This document shows, piece by piece, positions 25,772 through 34,227 of a stretch of 64,000 nt of DNA. Each line of letters opens with the position of its first letter. Position 1 is the stretch's first letter. Where the stretch lies: IMG/VR virus record IMGVR_UViG_3300044653_000068, positions 1 to 64,000 of that record; one strand, 5' to 3'. The stretch is from a virus. The notes under the pieces are model-generated. The model made no database searches. It worked only from the letters and a program-made list of their open reading frames with translations, and was not told the DNA's origin. The position numbers and the translations under genes were made by a program.

Positions 25772-25800
25772 AGGGTAAGGGCAGCCGTGAAGTCGCACAA
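25772..25800 (-). promoter_or_regulatory. Conserved-spacer promoter for the tail tube gene
   Basis: On the minus strand TTGTGC (25795-25800), a 17-bp spacer GACTTCACGGCTGCCCT and TACCCT (25772-25777). The spacer shares ACTTCAC with the copies at 48498 and 50087. Confidence 0.7.
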
Positions 25801-25810
25801 CAGTTGCCGG

Positions 25811-26074
25811 CTACTCCGGCGGACGCCACCCGTGGGAGACCAGGAAGTCGCGGAAGCCGCCGTTGATCTCCACGCCCGGCGCGGTCAGGTCGATGGCGGC
25901 CGGGAGCAGCTCGATCGACAGGACCGGCTTGCGCGTGGTGCGGCTGAACGAGATCGTCATCGCCGTGATGAACTGGTCGAGCGGGTACCCGTCGATCTCC
26001 ACCTTCGCGTTCCCCGGCTCCAGGTGCATCACCATGCTGCCCGGCTGCTGCGGTGCGCGGTCCGGCCGCTGCAT
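25811..26074 (-). CDS. Hypothetical protein in the tail module
   Basis: The 87-residue product starts at the ATG at 26074 with GAGGAG 7 nt upstream. The sequence is compact, with beta-like segments (KVEIDGYPLDQFITAMTISFS) and a C-terminal GFRDFLVSHGW. No family is recognised. It sits just upstream of the tail tube promoter, after the small zinc protein gene. Confidence 0.6.
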   Translation of the reverse strand: MQRPDRAPQQPGSMVMHLEPGNAKVEIDGYPLDQFITAMTISFSRTTRKPVLSIELLPAAIDLTAPGVEINGGFRDFLVSHGWRPPE

Positions 26075-26224
26075 CTACTTACTCCTCGGGATCTTGTGCT
26101 GGCACGGGCAGTCGGGCGACTCGCACTGAAGGTGACCGCGCATAATGCCCTCCAGGTTCCCCTTGCGGGCGGCAATGACCAGGAGAGCGTCGCTGGCCGC
26201 CCTCCGGCAGGGCTTGCAGATCAC
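26075..26224 (-). CDS. Small Cys-rich protein
   Basis: The 49-residue product starts at a GTG overlapping the stop of the glycosyltransferase gene as GTGA. It has CKPC (residues 3-6) and CESPDCPC (33-40), enough for one zinc site, and basic residues between. Overlap coupling and Cys spacing support a real gene; function unknown. Confidence 0.55.
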   Translation of the reverse strand: MICKPCRRAASDALLVIAARKGNLEGIMRGHLQCESPDCPCQHKIPRSK

Positions 26225-27297
26225 ATGATCCCCTCCTTCTCCATCAGCTTCATGATCTCGGCCGCGCGGTTGTCGAATGTCCAGTCCGCAATCGCCGCCC
26301 GCGCCTTGTCGGCCATCTCCTCGCGGGCGCTGTCGTGCTTCAGCCACCAGCGCAGCGATTCCTCGGCCTCCTGCGGCGAGTGGAACTTAGGCAGGATGCC
26401 GTCGAACATCAAGTCTGACTCCGGGCGCGGGTCGCGGAGGAAGAACAGGCCGCAGGCGGCCATCTCGATCTCGCGCGGCCCCATCGCGTAACCCTCGCCC
26501 TTGTGCGCGTCCTCGCTCTCACGGCGGTAGAAGTTGATGCCGGCCTTCGTCATCCGGTAGACGCGGGCGGTCTCGGTGTTGTCCACGCACTCGTCCGGCT
26601 GGTGGCCGAGGTACTTGAGGAGGCCGAGGAACTCCGGCTCGATGGAGTCCCAGCCATTGCCGCCGAGCACGGTGTCGATGCCGTCGAAGTTCATCGCGCT
26701 GAAGAACTCAAGCCGGCTGCGGAACGCGGTGCCCACGAAGCTGAAGTCCACGCTGTAGTCCCGTCGCTCCGGCGGGAAGTGGATGCCCGGGTCGTAGGAG
26801 TGCGGGACGTAGGCGGCCGGGATGCCCATGCCCTTCCAGCTCTCGATGTTCGTCGGGTCGTTGAGCAGGTTGAGGTTCGCGAACTGGCCGCGCATCTTCT
26901 GCTCGTCGTCCTGGTAGGGGGACTCGGTGTGCAGCATCACGATCTTCATGTTGCGCGCCCGGATCGTGGCGAGGGCCTGGCCGGTCTGGTAGAACGCCGA
27001 GACGAAGAACACCACGTCCGGCCAGAACTCGAAGCAGGTCTCCATCAGCCCCTTGGTTGCCATCTGGGCCATCATCGCCGGGTCCGGCATGGCGAGGTGC
27101 ACGTCCGGCCGGCCGCAGTGCTCGCAGGGGGAGCTGTCCGCCGTCTCCAGCAGCGCCCGCGCGTAGAACGTCAGGCGCTCGTTCGTGTTGTAGACCATGA
27201 TCTGGTGGCCCTGCTTGCGCAGCGCCTTGACCCAGCCACGGAAAACATCCGAAACCGAAAAATCCGGCCCCGGCTGCACTACGAGAATACGAGCCAC
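26221..27297 (-). CDS. Glycosyltransferase, CgeB-like (GT-B fold)
   Basis: The 358-residue product starts MARILVVQPGPDFSVSDVFRGW, a Rossmann-like GT-B N terminus. The C-terminal half has ARVYRMTKAGINFYR, then GPREIEMAACGLFFLRDPRPE and a closing helix, as in CgeB-type spore/glycan glycosyltransferases. The donor is probably a nucleotide-sugar bound by the C-terminal domain. It lies between tail-completion and tail tube genes, so a virion protein is a likely acceptor. It is separate from the sugar cassette at 36-42 kb. Confidence 0.75.
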   Translation of the reverse strand: MARILVVQPGPDFSVSDVFRGWVKALRKQGHQIMVYNTNERLTFYARALLETADSSPCEHCGRPDVHLAMPDPAMMAQMATKGLMETCFEFWPDVVFFVSAFYQTGQALATIRARNMKIVMLHTESPYQDDEQKMRGQFANLNLLNDPTNIESWKGMGIPAAYVPHSYDPGIHFPPERRDYSVDFSFVGTAFRSRLEFFSAMNFDGIDTVLGGNGWDSIEPEFLGLLKYLGHQPDECVDNTETARVYRMTKAGINFYRRESEDAHKGEGYAMGPREIEMAACGLFFLRDPRPESDLMFDGILPKFHSPQEAEESLRWWLKHDSAREEMADKARAAIADWTFDNRAAEIMKLMEKEGIM

Positions 27298-27299
27298 CG

Positions 27300-27461
27300 C
27301 TACCTCTCAAGAAGGGGCAACTCCGCGCTGCCCGCGCGATCGATGAACGTGCCCGGAACGAACGAGAAATCCCAGGCACCGGGCTCTACGTCGCCGATGT
27401 GCTGCCACTCGCCCTCGGGGCTTAGCGTGTACACCTTGCCCGGCCCCATTTGAAAGGTCAC
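27300..27461 (-). CDS. Small hypothetical protein in the tail module
   Basis: The 53-residue product starts at a GTG with GAGG 6 nt upstream, 2 bp after the tail-terminator stop. It includes VYTLSPEGEWQHIGDV and reads as a short beta-hairpin protein. Function unknown. Confidence 0.55.
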   Translation of the reverse strand: MTFQMGPGKVYTLSPEGEWQHIGDVEPGAWDFSFVPGTFIDRAGSAELPLLER

Positions 27462-27463
27462 CG

Positions 27464-27928
27464 CTACCTCGCTGACACGTCGAACTGGAAGGTCGCGCCG
27501 AAGTACTCCACGCCGGCCCACGATATCGGGCCGTAGTCGGTGATCATAGTGGCGATGCACCACTCGACCGTGCCGCCGAGCGAGATGTCCATGTCGATCG
27601 CCATGGCGACGGGCACGACGGAGGCCGTGCTCTGGTAGCCGCACCACTGGTCGAGCGTGTCCTGGACGTTGCTGATGGTGTCGCCCCGCGAGACCGGCAG
27701 GATGCCCCGGAGGGTGAACTCGGTGGGGGTGAGCGGCCGGCCAGAGCCGTCGAGAAGCCCTGCGCCCATGGTCACGTCGAACTTAGCCACCGGCCGGGTC
27801 GGCAGCACCAGGAACATCGGCAGGGCTTGCAGCGAGTCCAGGAGCTGCGCCGAGGCCGCCAGCGACGGGACCGCGTTCGCCGCTATCTGCGCCGCTATCG
27901 ACGCCCGGATCGCGGTCACGTCCGCCAC
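27464..27928 (-). CDS. Tail terminator/completion protein
   Basis: The 154-residue product starts with a helix (MADVTAIRASIAAQIAANAV) and continues with beta segments ending in FQFDVSAR, the pattern of siphophage tail-terminator proteins that cap the tail tube and join it to the head. Position between connector and tail tube genes agrees. The GTG start has GAGG 6 nt upstream. Its first 146 nt overlap the K+ channel gene in another frame. Confidence 0.65.
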   Translation of the reverse strand: MADVTAIRASIAAQIAANAVPSLAASAQLLDSLQALPMFLVLPTRPVAKFDVTMGAGLLDGSGRPLTPTEFTLRGILPVSRGDTISNVQDTLDQWCGYQSTASVVPVAMAIDMDISLGGTVEWCIATMITDYGPISWAGVEYFGATFQFDVSAR

Positions 27929-28235
27929 TGTGCACCTCGCTTATGTGTCGTTTCAGTTCATTATGCCTGCGATCCACGTGCGCGGTGGTGAGTCCCGTGG
28001 CGATCAGGGCGAACACGGAGCTGAAAAGCGGTATCACCAGCAGCATCATGGCAACGGCGAGAAGGTGCGGGGCCCAGCCGTGCGGGGTGATGTCCCCGTA
28101 TCCCACGGTCGTGCCCGTGGTGGTGGCGAAGTAGAGGCCGTCCGGGACGCTGACGTGCTGCGCGAACGAGAACGTCACCCCGAGCAGCGCGTCCAGGGCT
28201 ACGCAGAGGACGGCGACGAAGACTGCGCGGCGCAC
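27783..28235 (-). CDS. Predicted minimal K+ channel
   Basis: The 150-residue product has one membrane helix (about 4-24) and a pore helix ending in TTTGTTVGYGDITP, with selectivity filter TVGYGD at 43-48. A second helix (57-82) and a basic, helical C-terminal part follow. This is the two-helix core of tetrameric K+ channels, as in KcsA and algal virus Kcv. It should sit in the host membrane and pass K+. The last 49 residues overlap the tail-terminator gene in another frame, so the original stop may have been lost. A GTG start has GGGAG about 10 nt upstream. It follows another membrane protein gene by overlap. Confidence 0.8.
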   Translation of the reverse strand: MRRAVFVAVLCVALDALLGVTFSFAQHVSVPDGLYFATTTGTTVGYGDITPHGWAPHLLAVAMMLLVIPLFSSVFALIATGLTTAHVDRRHNELKRHISEVHSGGRDRDPGVDSGADSGERGPVAGGLGAAPGLAASPADVPGAADPAGG

Positions 28236-28582
28236 TTCGCGTGCTCCCTGAGAATGTGAGCGTGAGTGAGCTTCCTCGGGTGCGGGCTGTGCTTGCGGCA
28301 GACCTTAAACTGCCCGTCAGCCAGCGGGTACCGGCCGATGCGCCAGCAGCCGGTCACATGGCAGTTCATCGACCGCAGGTGCGAGCCCAGCGCCCCGAAG
28401 ATGGACACGATCGCCAGCGCGGGGATGAACCCCGACCAGAGCTGGTAGGTCCAGGGGGTGCTCGATGAGGACGGGTACGGGTGAACGCCCACGCCGTACA
28501 GCACGCCCCAGGGATGCCAGCCCACGGCGTAAACGGCCAGTCCCAGGACCGCCAGAAGCGCGGCGGCTCTCAGCTTTCCCAT
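28199..28582 (-). CDS. Membrane protein with C-terminal Cys/His domain
   Basis: The 127-residue product has two hydrophobic segments (about 5-22 and 48-68), then CHVTGCWRIGRYPLADGQFKVCRKHSPH, a compact Cys/His domain that could bind zinc on the cytoplasmic side. It is coupled to the channel gene by a 37-nt overlap. A holin-like or channel-partner role is possible; no firm family. Confidence 0.65.
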   Translation of the reverse strand: MGKLRAAALLAVLGLAVYAVGWHPWGVLYGVGVHPYPSSSSTPWTYQLWSGFIPALAIVSIFGALGSHLRSMNCHVTGCWRIGRYPLADGQFKVCRKHSPHPRKLTHAHILREHAKCAAQSSSPSSA

Positions 28583-29607
28583 GTCAGCTCCCAGGCTTCC
28601 TCAACGGGGTACTTCAGCTTCATTATCGAGCCCCACGATACGATCCGCCCATCGGGCCGCGACAGGGCGGCGTGATCCCCGAACGCGGTCTCGTACCCGA
28701 CCACGAGGGGCAGGTGCGTGAACGCGAAAGGATCGACGGCCTGCGTGTAATGGGCCAGCCTCACGTTCCGGTCCCTCGGCCACGCGGCCATCCACGTGCG
28801 CCACAGCGCCTCCTCGATGGTGGGCTCCGGCCCGATCATCTCCGCCAGCTCATCGATGTCCCGGTCACTCGCCTTGACGCCCCGCGCGCACAGCAGGTGG
28901 TTGGCGATGGCGAACACGACGCAGCGCGCCTCAGTCTCGTTGCCCAGCCACTGCCCCGGCCTGCGCACCCCGATGAAGCTCCCTCGCCTGGCCGCCGTCC
29001 GGACCTTGGCCGCCGCCGCGAGCCCGGCCGTGTTCCCGGCCTTCGCTATGGCCGCCGACTGCGCCCTCGATATCTGGGTCTTCTTCCCGGTGTTCAGGGT
29101 GGACTTGGAGGCCTTCTTGGCGGTCTTGTTGATCGCGGCAAAGACGCCGCTCTCATGCGAGTTCGCCTGCGCCACGTCAACGGTCCGCATGACGGCCAGG
29201 TGCGCGTACGCCCTCTCGCCCGCCTGCACGTACTGGAGCCGCCCGGCGATGTTGGCGTGGGTGTACATCTGGTTCTCGATCCGGGCCTGGAGCGCGGCGT
29301 TCTGGTGCCCCAGCCGGGACTGCACCCAGCTCATCCGGGCGGCGTGCGCGGCGATGGCGGCGGCCTGGGCGGCTCCCCGCGACGCGGCGGCGGTCTTCAT
29401 GCTCGCGTACGCCGAGGCCAGGCGGTAGGCCCGGAACCGGTTGGAGGCGGCCTGGAAGGCGATCTTCGTCCGCGCGGCGGAGGCGGCGGCGTTGTACGCG
29501 GCGTTGTACGCCTTCCACTGCGCGGTGGACAGCACCAGCCCCTTCGGCGTCGCCTTCGCCTTGGTCGTGACCTTGAAGACGGTCGGGGCCGGCGCCTTGG
29601 CGGCCAT
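28570..29607 (-). CDS. Ala-rich helical protein with papain-like C-terminal domain
   Basis: The 345-residue product has an Ala/Lys-rich helical first half (about 25-200), resembling minor head or internal proteins. The second half holds EARCVVFAIANHLL (about 227-240) and GDHAALSRPDGRIVSWGS (about 310-327), matching the Cys and His regions of a papain-like peptidase. It might be a head-located peptidase used in maturation, or a non-catalytic relative. It lies between a short connector-module gene and the membrane genes. Confidence 0.6.
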   Translation of the reverse strand: MAAKAPAPTVFKVTTKAKATPKGLVLSTAQWKAYNAAYNAAASAARTKIAFQAASNRFRAYRLASAYASMKTAAASRGAAQAAAIAAHAARMSWVQSRLGHQNAALQARIENQMYTHANIAGRLQYVQAGERAYAHLAVMRTVDVAQANSHESGVFAAINKTAKKASKSTLNTGKKTQISRAQSAAIAKAGNTAGLAAAAKVRTAARRGSFIGVRRPGQWLGNETEARCVVFAIANHLLCARGVKASDRDIDELAEMIGPEPTIEEALWRTWMAAWPRDRNVRLAHYTQAVDPFAFTHLPLVVGYETAFGDHAALSRPDGRIVSWGSIMKLKYPVEEAWELTWES

Positions 29608-29609
29608 CG

Positions 29610-29819
29610 TCAGCGGTTGCCGCGCAGCGCCTTCAGCACCGCAGCGCCGCCGGAGGTGAGGCGCGGGGCGTGCGTCGGGAAGTGCGCGGTCTGCCCCGGC
29701 GGCACGTTGACCGTGGTCGGCTCCGGGCTCGCGACCGCGCCCTCCGTGCCCAGCACCGCCTGCGTCTCGACTTCCTCGGTCACCGGCACGGGCGCGATGT
29801 TCATCGGTCCCTCTGGCAT
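29610..29819 (-). CDS. Small hypothetical protein in the connector module
   Basis: The 69-residue product starts at the ATG at 29819 with GGGGAG 7 nt upstream. It is Pro/Thr/Val-rich (VEVPPG-like segment) with a basic C terminus and no recognised domain. It follows the adaptor gene with no gap. Confidence 0.55.
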   Translation of the reverse strand: MPEGPMNIAPVPVTEEVETQAVLGTEGAVASPEPTTVNVPPGQTAHFPTHAPRLTSGGAAVLKALRGNR

Positions 29820-29820
29820 G

Positions 29821-30858
29821 TCAGACTCCCCACTTGCGACGTGCGTTTATGTAAGGACGTAGCAATTCCACGACCCACGGGTTGCTCTGCACCCTCACCA
29901 TACCGCTGGCGGCGGTGCCGGCCATGCCCCACGGGGTGTCCTTGGACAAGTAGATGTCCTGGCAGAGCATCAGGGACGCCTGCGACACCTCGGGCGGCAC
30001 GTAGTCCCAGCCCCATGTGGTGGTGACCTGCATCCGGTTGAGGTGGCTGTACGGCCACACGAAGGGCAGCCACGCTCCGTTGGTGGCGATGGCCCCGGGG
30101 ATCATGAGCGCCTGGAGCTGCCGGTAGGGCCGCGCCACGCCGCCCGCCGCGTTCGGGTTGTAGTTGTCCTCGCTGTTGCTCGGGTCGCCCAGCTTGAGGG
30201 CGTAGAACGAGCCGGTGCCGACCGGCGGCGCGGGGTTGCCCCAGGCGGTCTCGAAAATGCCGTCGCCGTCGTAGTCCAGGTTCACGATCGTGCTGGCCGC
30301 CGTGCTGGGCACGATGTCGTCGATGCCCTCTTCCCAGATGGTCTGCGGCACGTAGGTCCGGGTTTCCTGGAGCCGGTAGAAGTGACGTCCGCAGTACCTG
30401 TTGATCCAGTTGGCCACGGTATGGATGGCGAGCTGCATCTCGTAGTCGTTGGAGTGGTAGGTCTTGCCGGCCGGGGACTCCCCGAGGCGCGACTTCAGCT
30501 CCTCCAGGCCCGTGTACCAGTACTGCATGCCGTAGCCGACGTCGGACAGGGGCATCAGCCGGAAGGTGCCCGGGGTGACCTGCTGGACGTTGCCGCCAGC
30601 GCCGACCCAGCAGTAGGTGTACAGCCCCGGGACGCTGATCCCGTCGAGCGTCAGGGTGTAGTTGCCCGTCGAGGACCGCAGGATGCTGTTGAGCCCGCCG
30701 CCGCCCGGGTACGTGAAATTGGTGATCGCCCCGGTCGGGTCGGTGACCACGCAGGTGATCGTGGTCGGGTCGGCGGCGACGCCGGACAGGTTGAGGAACG
30801 AAACCGAGGTGAGCGCCACGGCCTCGCTGGGGCTGTCGTAAAGGACCTGTGAACTCAT
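29821..30858 (-). CDS. Head-tail adaptor with N-terminal Ig-like domain
   Basis: The 345-residue product has a beta-rich first 105 residues like an Ig-type domain. An adaptor-like helical part follows (LEELKSRLGESP, then AIHTVANWINRYCGRHFY), the signature of gp6-type connectors that bind below the portal. The C-terminal part has VWPYSHLNRMQVTTTWGW. The N-terminal extension may be exposed on the neck. It overlaps the preceding gene by 4 nt. Confidence 0.7.
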   Translation of the reverse strand: MSSQVLYDSPSEAVALTSVSFLNLSGVAADPTTITCVVTDPTGAITNFTYPGGGGLNSILRSSTGNYTLTLDGISVPGLYTYCWVGAGGNVQQVTPGTFRLMPLSDVGYGMQYWYTGLEELKSRLGESPAGKTYHSNDYEMQLAIHTVANWINRYCGRHFYRLQETRTYVPQTIWEEGIDDIVPSTAASTIVNLDYDGDGIFETAWGNPAPPVGTGSFYALKLGDPSNSEDNYNPNAAGGVARPYRQLQALMIPGAIATNGAWLPFVWPYSHLNRMQVTTTWGWDYVPPEVSQASLMLCQDIYLSKDTPWGMAGTAASGMVRVQSNPWVVELLRPYINARRKWGV

Positions 30859-33302
30859 AGCGTGATCCAGGTGATCTGACCGTAGGCGCAGGTGTTCTGC
30901 AATCCAGAAAAAACAACGTCGATTCGATAAAAAAGATACGTCTCCGGGTACAAGTCGGCGCGCGGGACCAGCACCGAGCAGAGGCCGCCGGAGGGGTTGG
31001 TGATGGTGATCGCGGGGCTGCCGCCGGCCGAGGAGAGCAGGAGCGCCGAGCCGTCAGGGGTTCCGGCGGCCGTCTTCAGGTACATGTTTATCGTCGCGCT
31101 GGTCAGGGACAGCGGGCTGCCATTCTGGGTGATGGCGACGCTGATCGTCTCGTCGTTGTTCTCGGCGAGCGTCAGGGGCACGTTCTGCATCGTCCATCCA
31201 ACCAGGGAGCCGTCGATGGTTACTGAGTTCACAGTACCGCCGTAGGTGCTGGCCGTGGTAGTGAGCGAGCCGTTTATAGAGGTCACAGTCAGCGTCGCGT
31301 CTGCGTAATCGGGCACCGTGACGCCCGCGCCGTAGGTGCTGGCCGTGGTGGTGAAAGTGGCGTCATAGTCAGCCGGCGTGGCCGTGTCGCCGTAGTTCGC
31401 GTAGATGAAGGCGGCGCCCAGGTTCTCCGGCGACCGGACGGGCACGCCCACAGTCGGCGCGAGGGCGGCGCCGGAGCCCGTGGCAAGACCGGTGACTATG
31501 CCCGGTGACGGCACGAGCGCCGCGCCGGCTCCCGTGGCGAGCCCTATGGGGAACCCCGTGGTGAGGGAAGGCGCGAGCGCGGCCCCGGTACCGGTGGCGA
31601 GACCCGCGTTGGCCGCCTGGGAGATGCCGCCCGCCGCCCCGGTACCGGTGGCCAGGCCTGCGGTGAAGCCGGAAGTCGCCAGCGGCGCGAGCGCGGCCCC
31701 GGTACCGGTGGCGAGGCCGAGAACCCGGGGAGCCGTGGGCGCGAGGGCGGAGCCCGTCCCCGTGGTGAGCCCGGCAGTGAAGCCGACTCCCGGCGGAAGG
31801 GCGGCCCCGGTGCCCGTGGCGAGGCCGGCGTTGGCCGCCTGGGAGATGCCGCCCGCCGCACCCGTGCCCGTGGCGAGCCCGGCGTTGGCCGCCTGGGAGA
31901 TGCCGCCCGCCGCGCCCGTGCCCGTGGCCAGGCCGGCGGTGAGGCCGACTCCCGGCTGAGGCGCCGCGCCCGTGCCCGTGGCCAGCCCCGCGCTGAGGCC
32001 GGCGGACAACTGGATGTCGAAGCCGAACGCGAAGCTGTAGTTGTTGTTGGGGTACGCCATCGACGTGGTGGTGGCGGTGTTGGCGTACCCGTTGTTGCCC
32101 GTGGAGGTCGTGGCCGTGGCGATGCCGACCGTGCCGGGGTAGTACTCCACCGCCTGGTAGGCGAACCAGGCGCTGGTACTGCTGCTGAACATCGTCGCGA
32201 CGTACGTGGTGCCCGTGGAGAGCGAGACGGGCGACGAGAACGCGGCGTAGGCCCAGCCCGCGCCTGCGGTCGCGGCGGACCCCCCGGGCGCGGTCAGCCA
32301 GGACGGGCTTGAGTTGCTCGCGACGAGCGTGCCGGTGGTGACGCTGGTGTAGGTGTACAGCCCGATTTCACTCGGGAACAGGGTGTTGCCGAACGGGCTG
32401 TACTGCCACAGGCCGAGAAGCTGGGTGGCCGTGGATACGGTGAAGGAGAACCCGGTGGTGCCGGCGCTGCTGGCGGCGGCGTACGCCCCCCCGGTCCCGA
32501 CAGGGTTGCCGCCGTTGAAGAAATTCCCGCCGGCCATGACGGGCGGCTGGGGCGGGGGAGGCGATCCGAACTTTCTGAACGACAGCGGGGACTGGCGCCC
32601 GGGAGGGGATGCCGGGGGGATGACGGGCGCCGGGACGGCCACCCCGCCGCCCGCGAGCTGGAACGCGACGAGGAGGACCGCGTAGTTGTCGCCGGTGCCG
32701 GTGAAGGTGAGCCCGTCAGTCTCCGTGCCGCCGGTGCTGGACTTGTACTGGACGATGTTGTTGCCCTGGCTGCCGGAGTTGACCGAGTTCGGGTCGAGGG
32801 TCCAGCCGGAAGCCTGCGTGTAGGTGTTACCGTCGCCGCTGTCCGCGAGGAACGTGATCAGGTACTCGCCGGCGAGTGATGAGGCATACGTCGGCGACAA
32901 GACCGGCGAGGTGGTCCCGGCCGTGCTGCCGAACGTACCGTCGAGGCACGCTGCGGCGGTGCTGCCCGTCGCGAGCCCCGAAACCTCCTGGACGACGATT
33001 GAGGGGCTGTTGGCGCCGCTGTACGTCGCGGTGATCGTCGGCTTGGTGCCGGCGTCGCCGGACGGGGTGTCGAGGACGTAAACGTAGCCGAACTGGCTGC
33101 CGCCGTTGAATGAGACAGTCGTCGCCACCAGGGCGAACGAGTTCCCGGCGGTGTCTTTCACGCTGGAGACCGTCACGCCGCCGCTGGACAGCACGTAGGC
33201 GATCAGCTTGCTGCCGGCGGTCAGGTTCGCCGTGGTGAAAGTCGCGGCGACCGACGTGCTGCCGGTTGAGCTGTTGGCGCTCTGAAGCCAGTTCCACGCC
33301 AT
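30855..33302 (-). CDS. Large modular neck/tail-associated protein with GLATGTGAA repeats
   Basis: The 815-residue product starts with a jelly-roll-like module (about 1-220) carrying the D-T-A-G-N-x-F signature also seen in the giant tail protein. A DUF4082-like domain follows (about 285-440). Then comes a low-complexity array of about a dozen GLATGTGAA-type repeats with short linkers (about 445-630), and a C-terminal BppU/Ig-like domain (about 710-815). Such proteins are fibres or baseplate parts. Its position among connector genes suggests a neck or whisker fibre. Neighbouring genes overlap it by a few bases. Confidence 0.65.
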   Translation of the reverse strand: MAWNWLQSANSSTGSTSVAATFTTANLTAGSKLIAYVLSSGGVTVSSVKDTAGNSFALVATTVSFNGGSQFGYVYVLDTPSGDAGTKPTITATYSGANSPSIVVQEVSGLATGSTAAACLDGTFGSTAGTTSPVLSPTYASSLAGEYLITFLADSGDGNTYTQASGWTLDPNSVNSGSQGNNIVQYKSSTGGTETDGLTFTGTGDNYAVLLVAFQLAGGGVAVPAPVIPPASPPGRQSPLSFRKFGSPPPPQPPVMAGGNFFNGGNPVGTGGAYAAASSAGTTGFSFTVSTATQLLGLWQYSPFGNTLFPSEIGLYTYTSVTTGTLVASNSSPSWLTAPGGSAATAGAGWAYAAFSSPVSLSTGTTYVATMFSSSTSAWFAYQAVEYYPGTVGIATATTSTGNNGYANTATTTSMAYPNNNYSFAFGFDIQLSAGLSAGLATGTGAAPQPGVGLTAGLATGTGAAGGISQAANAGLATGTGAAGGISQAANAGLATGTGAALPPGVGFTAGLTTGTGSALAPTAPRVLGLATGTGAALAPLATSGFTAGLATGTGAAGGISQAANAGLATGTGAALAPSLTTGFPIGLATGAGAALVPSPGIVTGLATGSGAALAPTVGVPVRSPENLGAAFIYANYGDTATPADYDATFTTTASTYGAGVTVPDYADATLTVTSINGSLTTTASTYGGTVNSVTIDGSLVGWTMQNVPLTLAENNDETISVAITQNGSPLSLTSATINMYLKTAAGTPDGSALLLSSAGGSPAITITNPSGGLCSVLVPRADLYPETYLFYRIDVVFSGLQNTCAYGQITWITL
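31440..32000. repeat. Degenerate tandem repeats coding for GLATGTGAA
   Basis: About a dozen imperfect units with a core of roughly 27 bp, ACCGGTACCGGGGCC-like on the coding strand, separated by 15-45 bp. Two units in a row, GGISQAANAGLATGTGAA, are almost identical, which suggests recent expansion. Confidence 0.8.
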
Positions 33303-33331
33303 GCGGCTACCGCCCTCCGGTCAGGCGGCTG

Positions 33332-33952
33332 CTAGTCGAGCGTTTCGACGAGCCACTCGGTGCAGGCGATCGTGCCGAACGCGGCCGACGAGGTGGCGGC
33401 CAGGCCGATTCCGGTCAGGGACGTGGTGTTGATGCCCAGGGCGGTCTCGCCTGAGATGTTCGGCATCGGCAGGATGATGGCGTTGCCGGTGCCCAGCGCC
33501 ACGGGGGCCCCGGGGACGGCCATGGGGATCTTGACCGAGCCCTGCGTCGAGACGCTGCCCGAGGTGCCGCTGCCGAGGGCCGTGCAGCGCATCAGCGCGT
33601 CCAGCTCCCACTGGAGCCCGGTGATCGAGCCGGTGCCCAGCGCCAGGGTGGTGGTGGTCGCGAACGTGGTCCAGGTGCCGGTGTTGCCCGCGTTGCACCG
33701 CAGCAGCCAGGACAGGTTGGAGGTGGTGCCGGCCGTGTTAACGTACCCGCGCGCCGTGACCCGGATCAGCATGCCCGAGTACCAGCCGAGGTACTGGCCG
33801 TCCGGGTTGACGGAGGCGACGTCGGTGTTGAGCCCGCCCGCCTGGCACGGCGAGATGGTGGCGGTGGAGGCCGAGGAGGTGAGCGCCGTTCCCGCGCCCG
33901 CCGCCCGCGCGCTGCCCGAGTTGATCAGGCTGACCCACTGCTGGTTGGCCAT
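33332..33952 (-). CDS. Hypothetical virion protein
   Basis: The 206-residue, beta-rich product has Ser/Thr/Gly-rich sequence with CQAGGLNTDVASVNPDGQYLGWYSG near the middle and no recognised catalytic motif. It is in a tight run of similar structural-looking genes between 30.8 and 34.8 kb. A capsid-decoration or neck role fits the place; unproven. Confidence 0.6.
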   Translation of the reverse strand: MANQQWVSLINSGSARAAGAGTALTSSASTATISPCQAGGLNTDVASVNPDGQYLGWYSGMLIRVTARGYVNTAGTTSNLSWLLRCNAGNTGTWTTFATTTTLALGTGSITGLQWELDALMRCTALGSGTSGSVSTQGSVKIPMAVPGAPVALGTGNAIILPMPNISGETALGINTTSLTGIGLAATSSAAFGTIACTEWLVETLD

Positions 33953-33953
33953 A

Positions 33954-34217
33954 TCAGCACCCCCAGACCAGCAGGTAGCCGCTGTCGGAGGACAGCCCGG
34001 ACGGCATGGTGACCACGGTGCCGGTGAACGTGGCGGCGATCTCCACGAACTCCGACACGCCCAGCACGACGCCGCTCTTGACGATCAGGAAGCCGCTGAT
34101 GGTGGAGACGTCGATGGTGTCGCCCGTGCTGACCTTGGACAGCGCGAACAGGGCAACCTTGTCGGCGGCGCCGGCCGAGTACACGAGCGTGCAGTTGGCC
34201 GACGTGAGCGTCGCCAT
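33954..34217 (-). CDS. Hypothetical small virion protein
   Basis: The 87-residue, beta-rich product (MATLTSANCTLVYSAGAADKV start) ends in GYLLVWGC. It sits 1 bp after the preceding gene's stop. It resembles small cement or decoration proteins in composition only. Confidence 0.6.
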   Translation of the reverse strand: MATLTSANCTLVYSAGAADKVALFALSKVSTGDTIDVSTISGFLIVKSGVVLGVSEFVEIAATFTGTVVTMPSGLSSDSGYLLVWGC

Positions 34218-34227
34218 GCGTCCTCCC

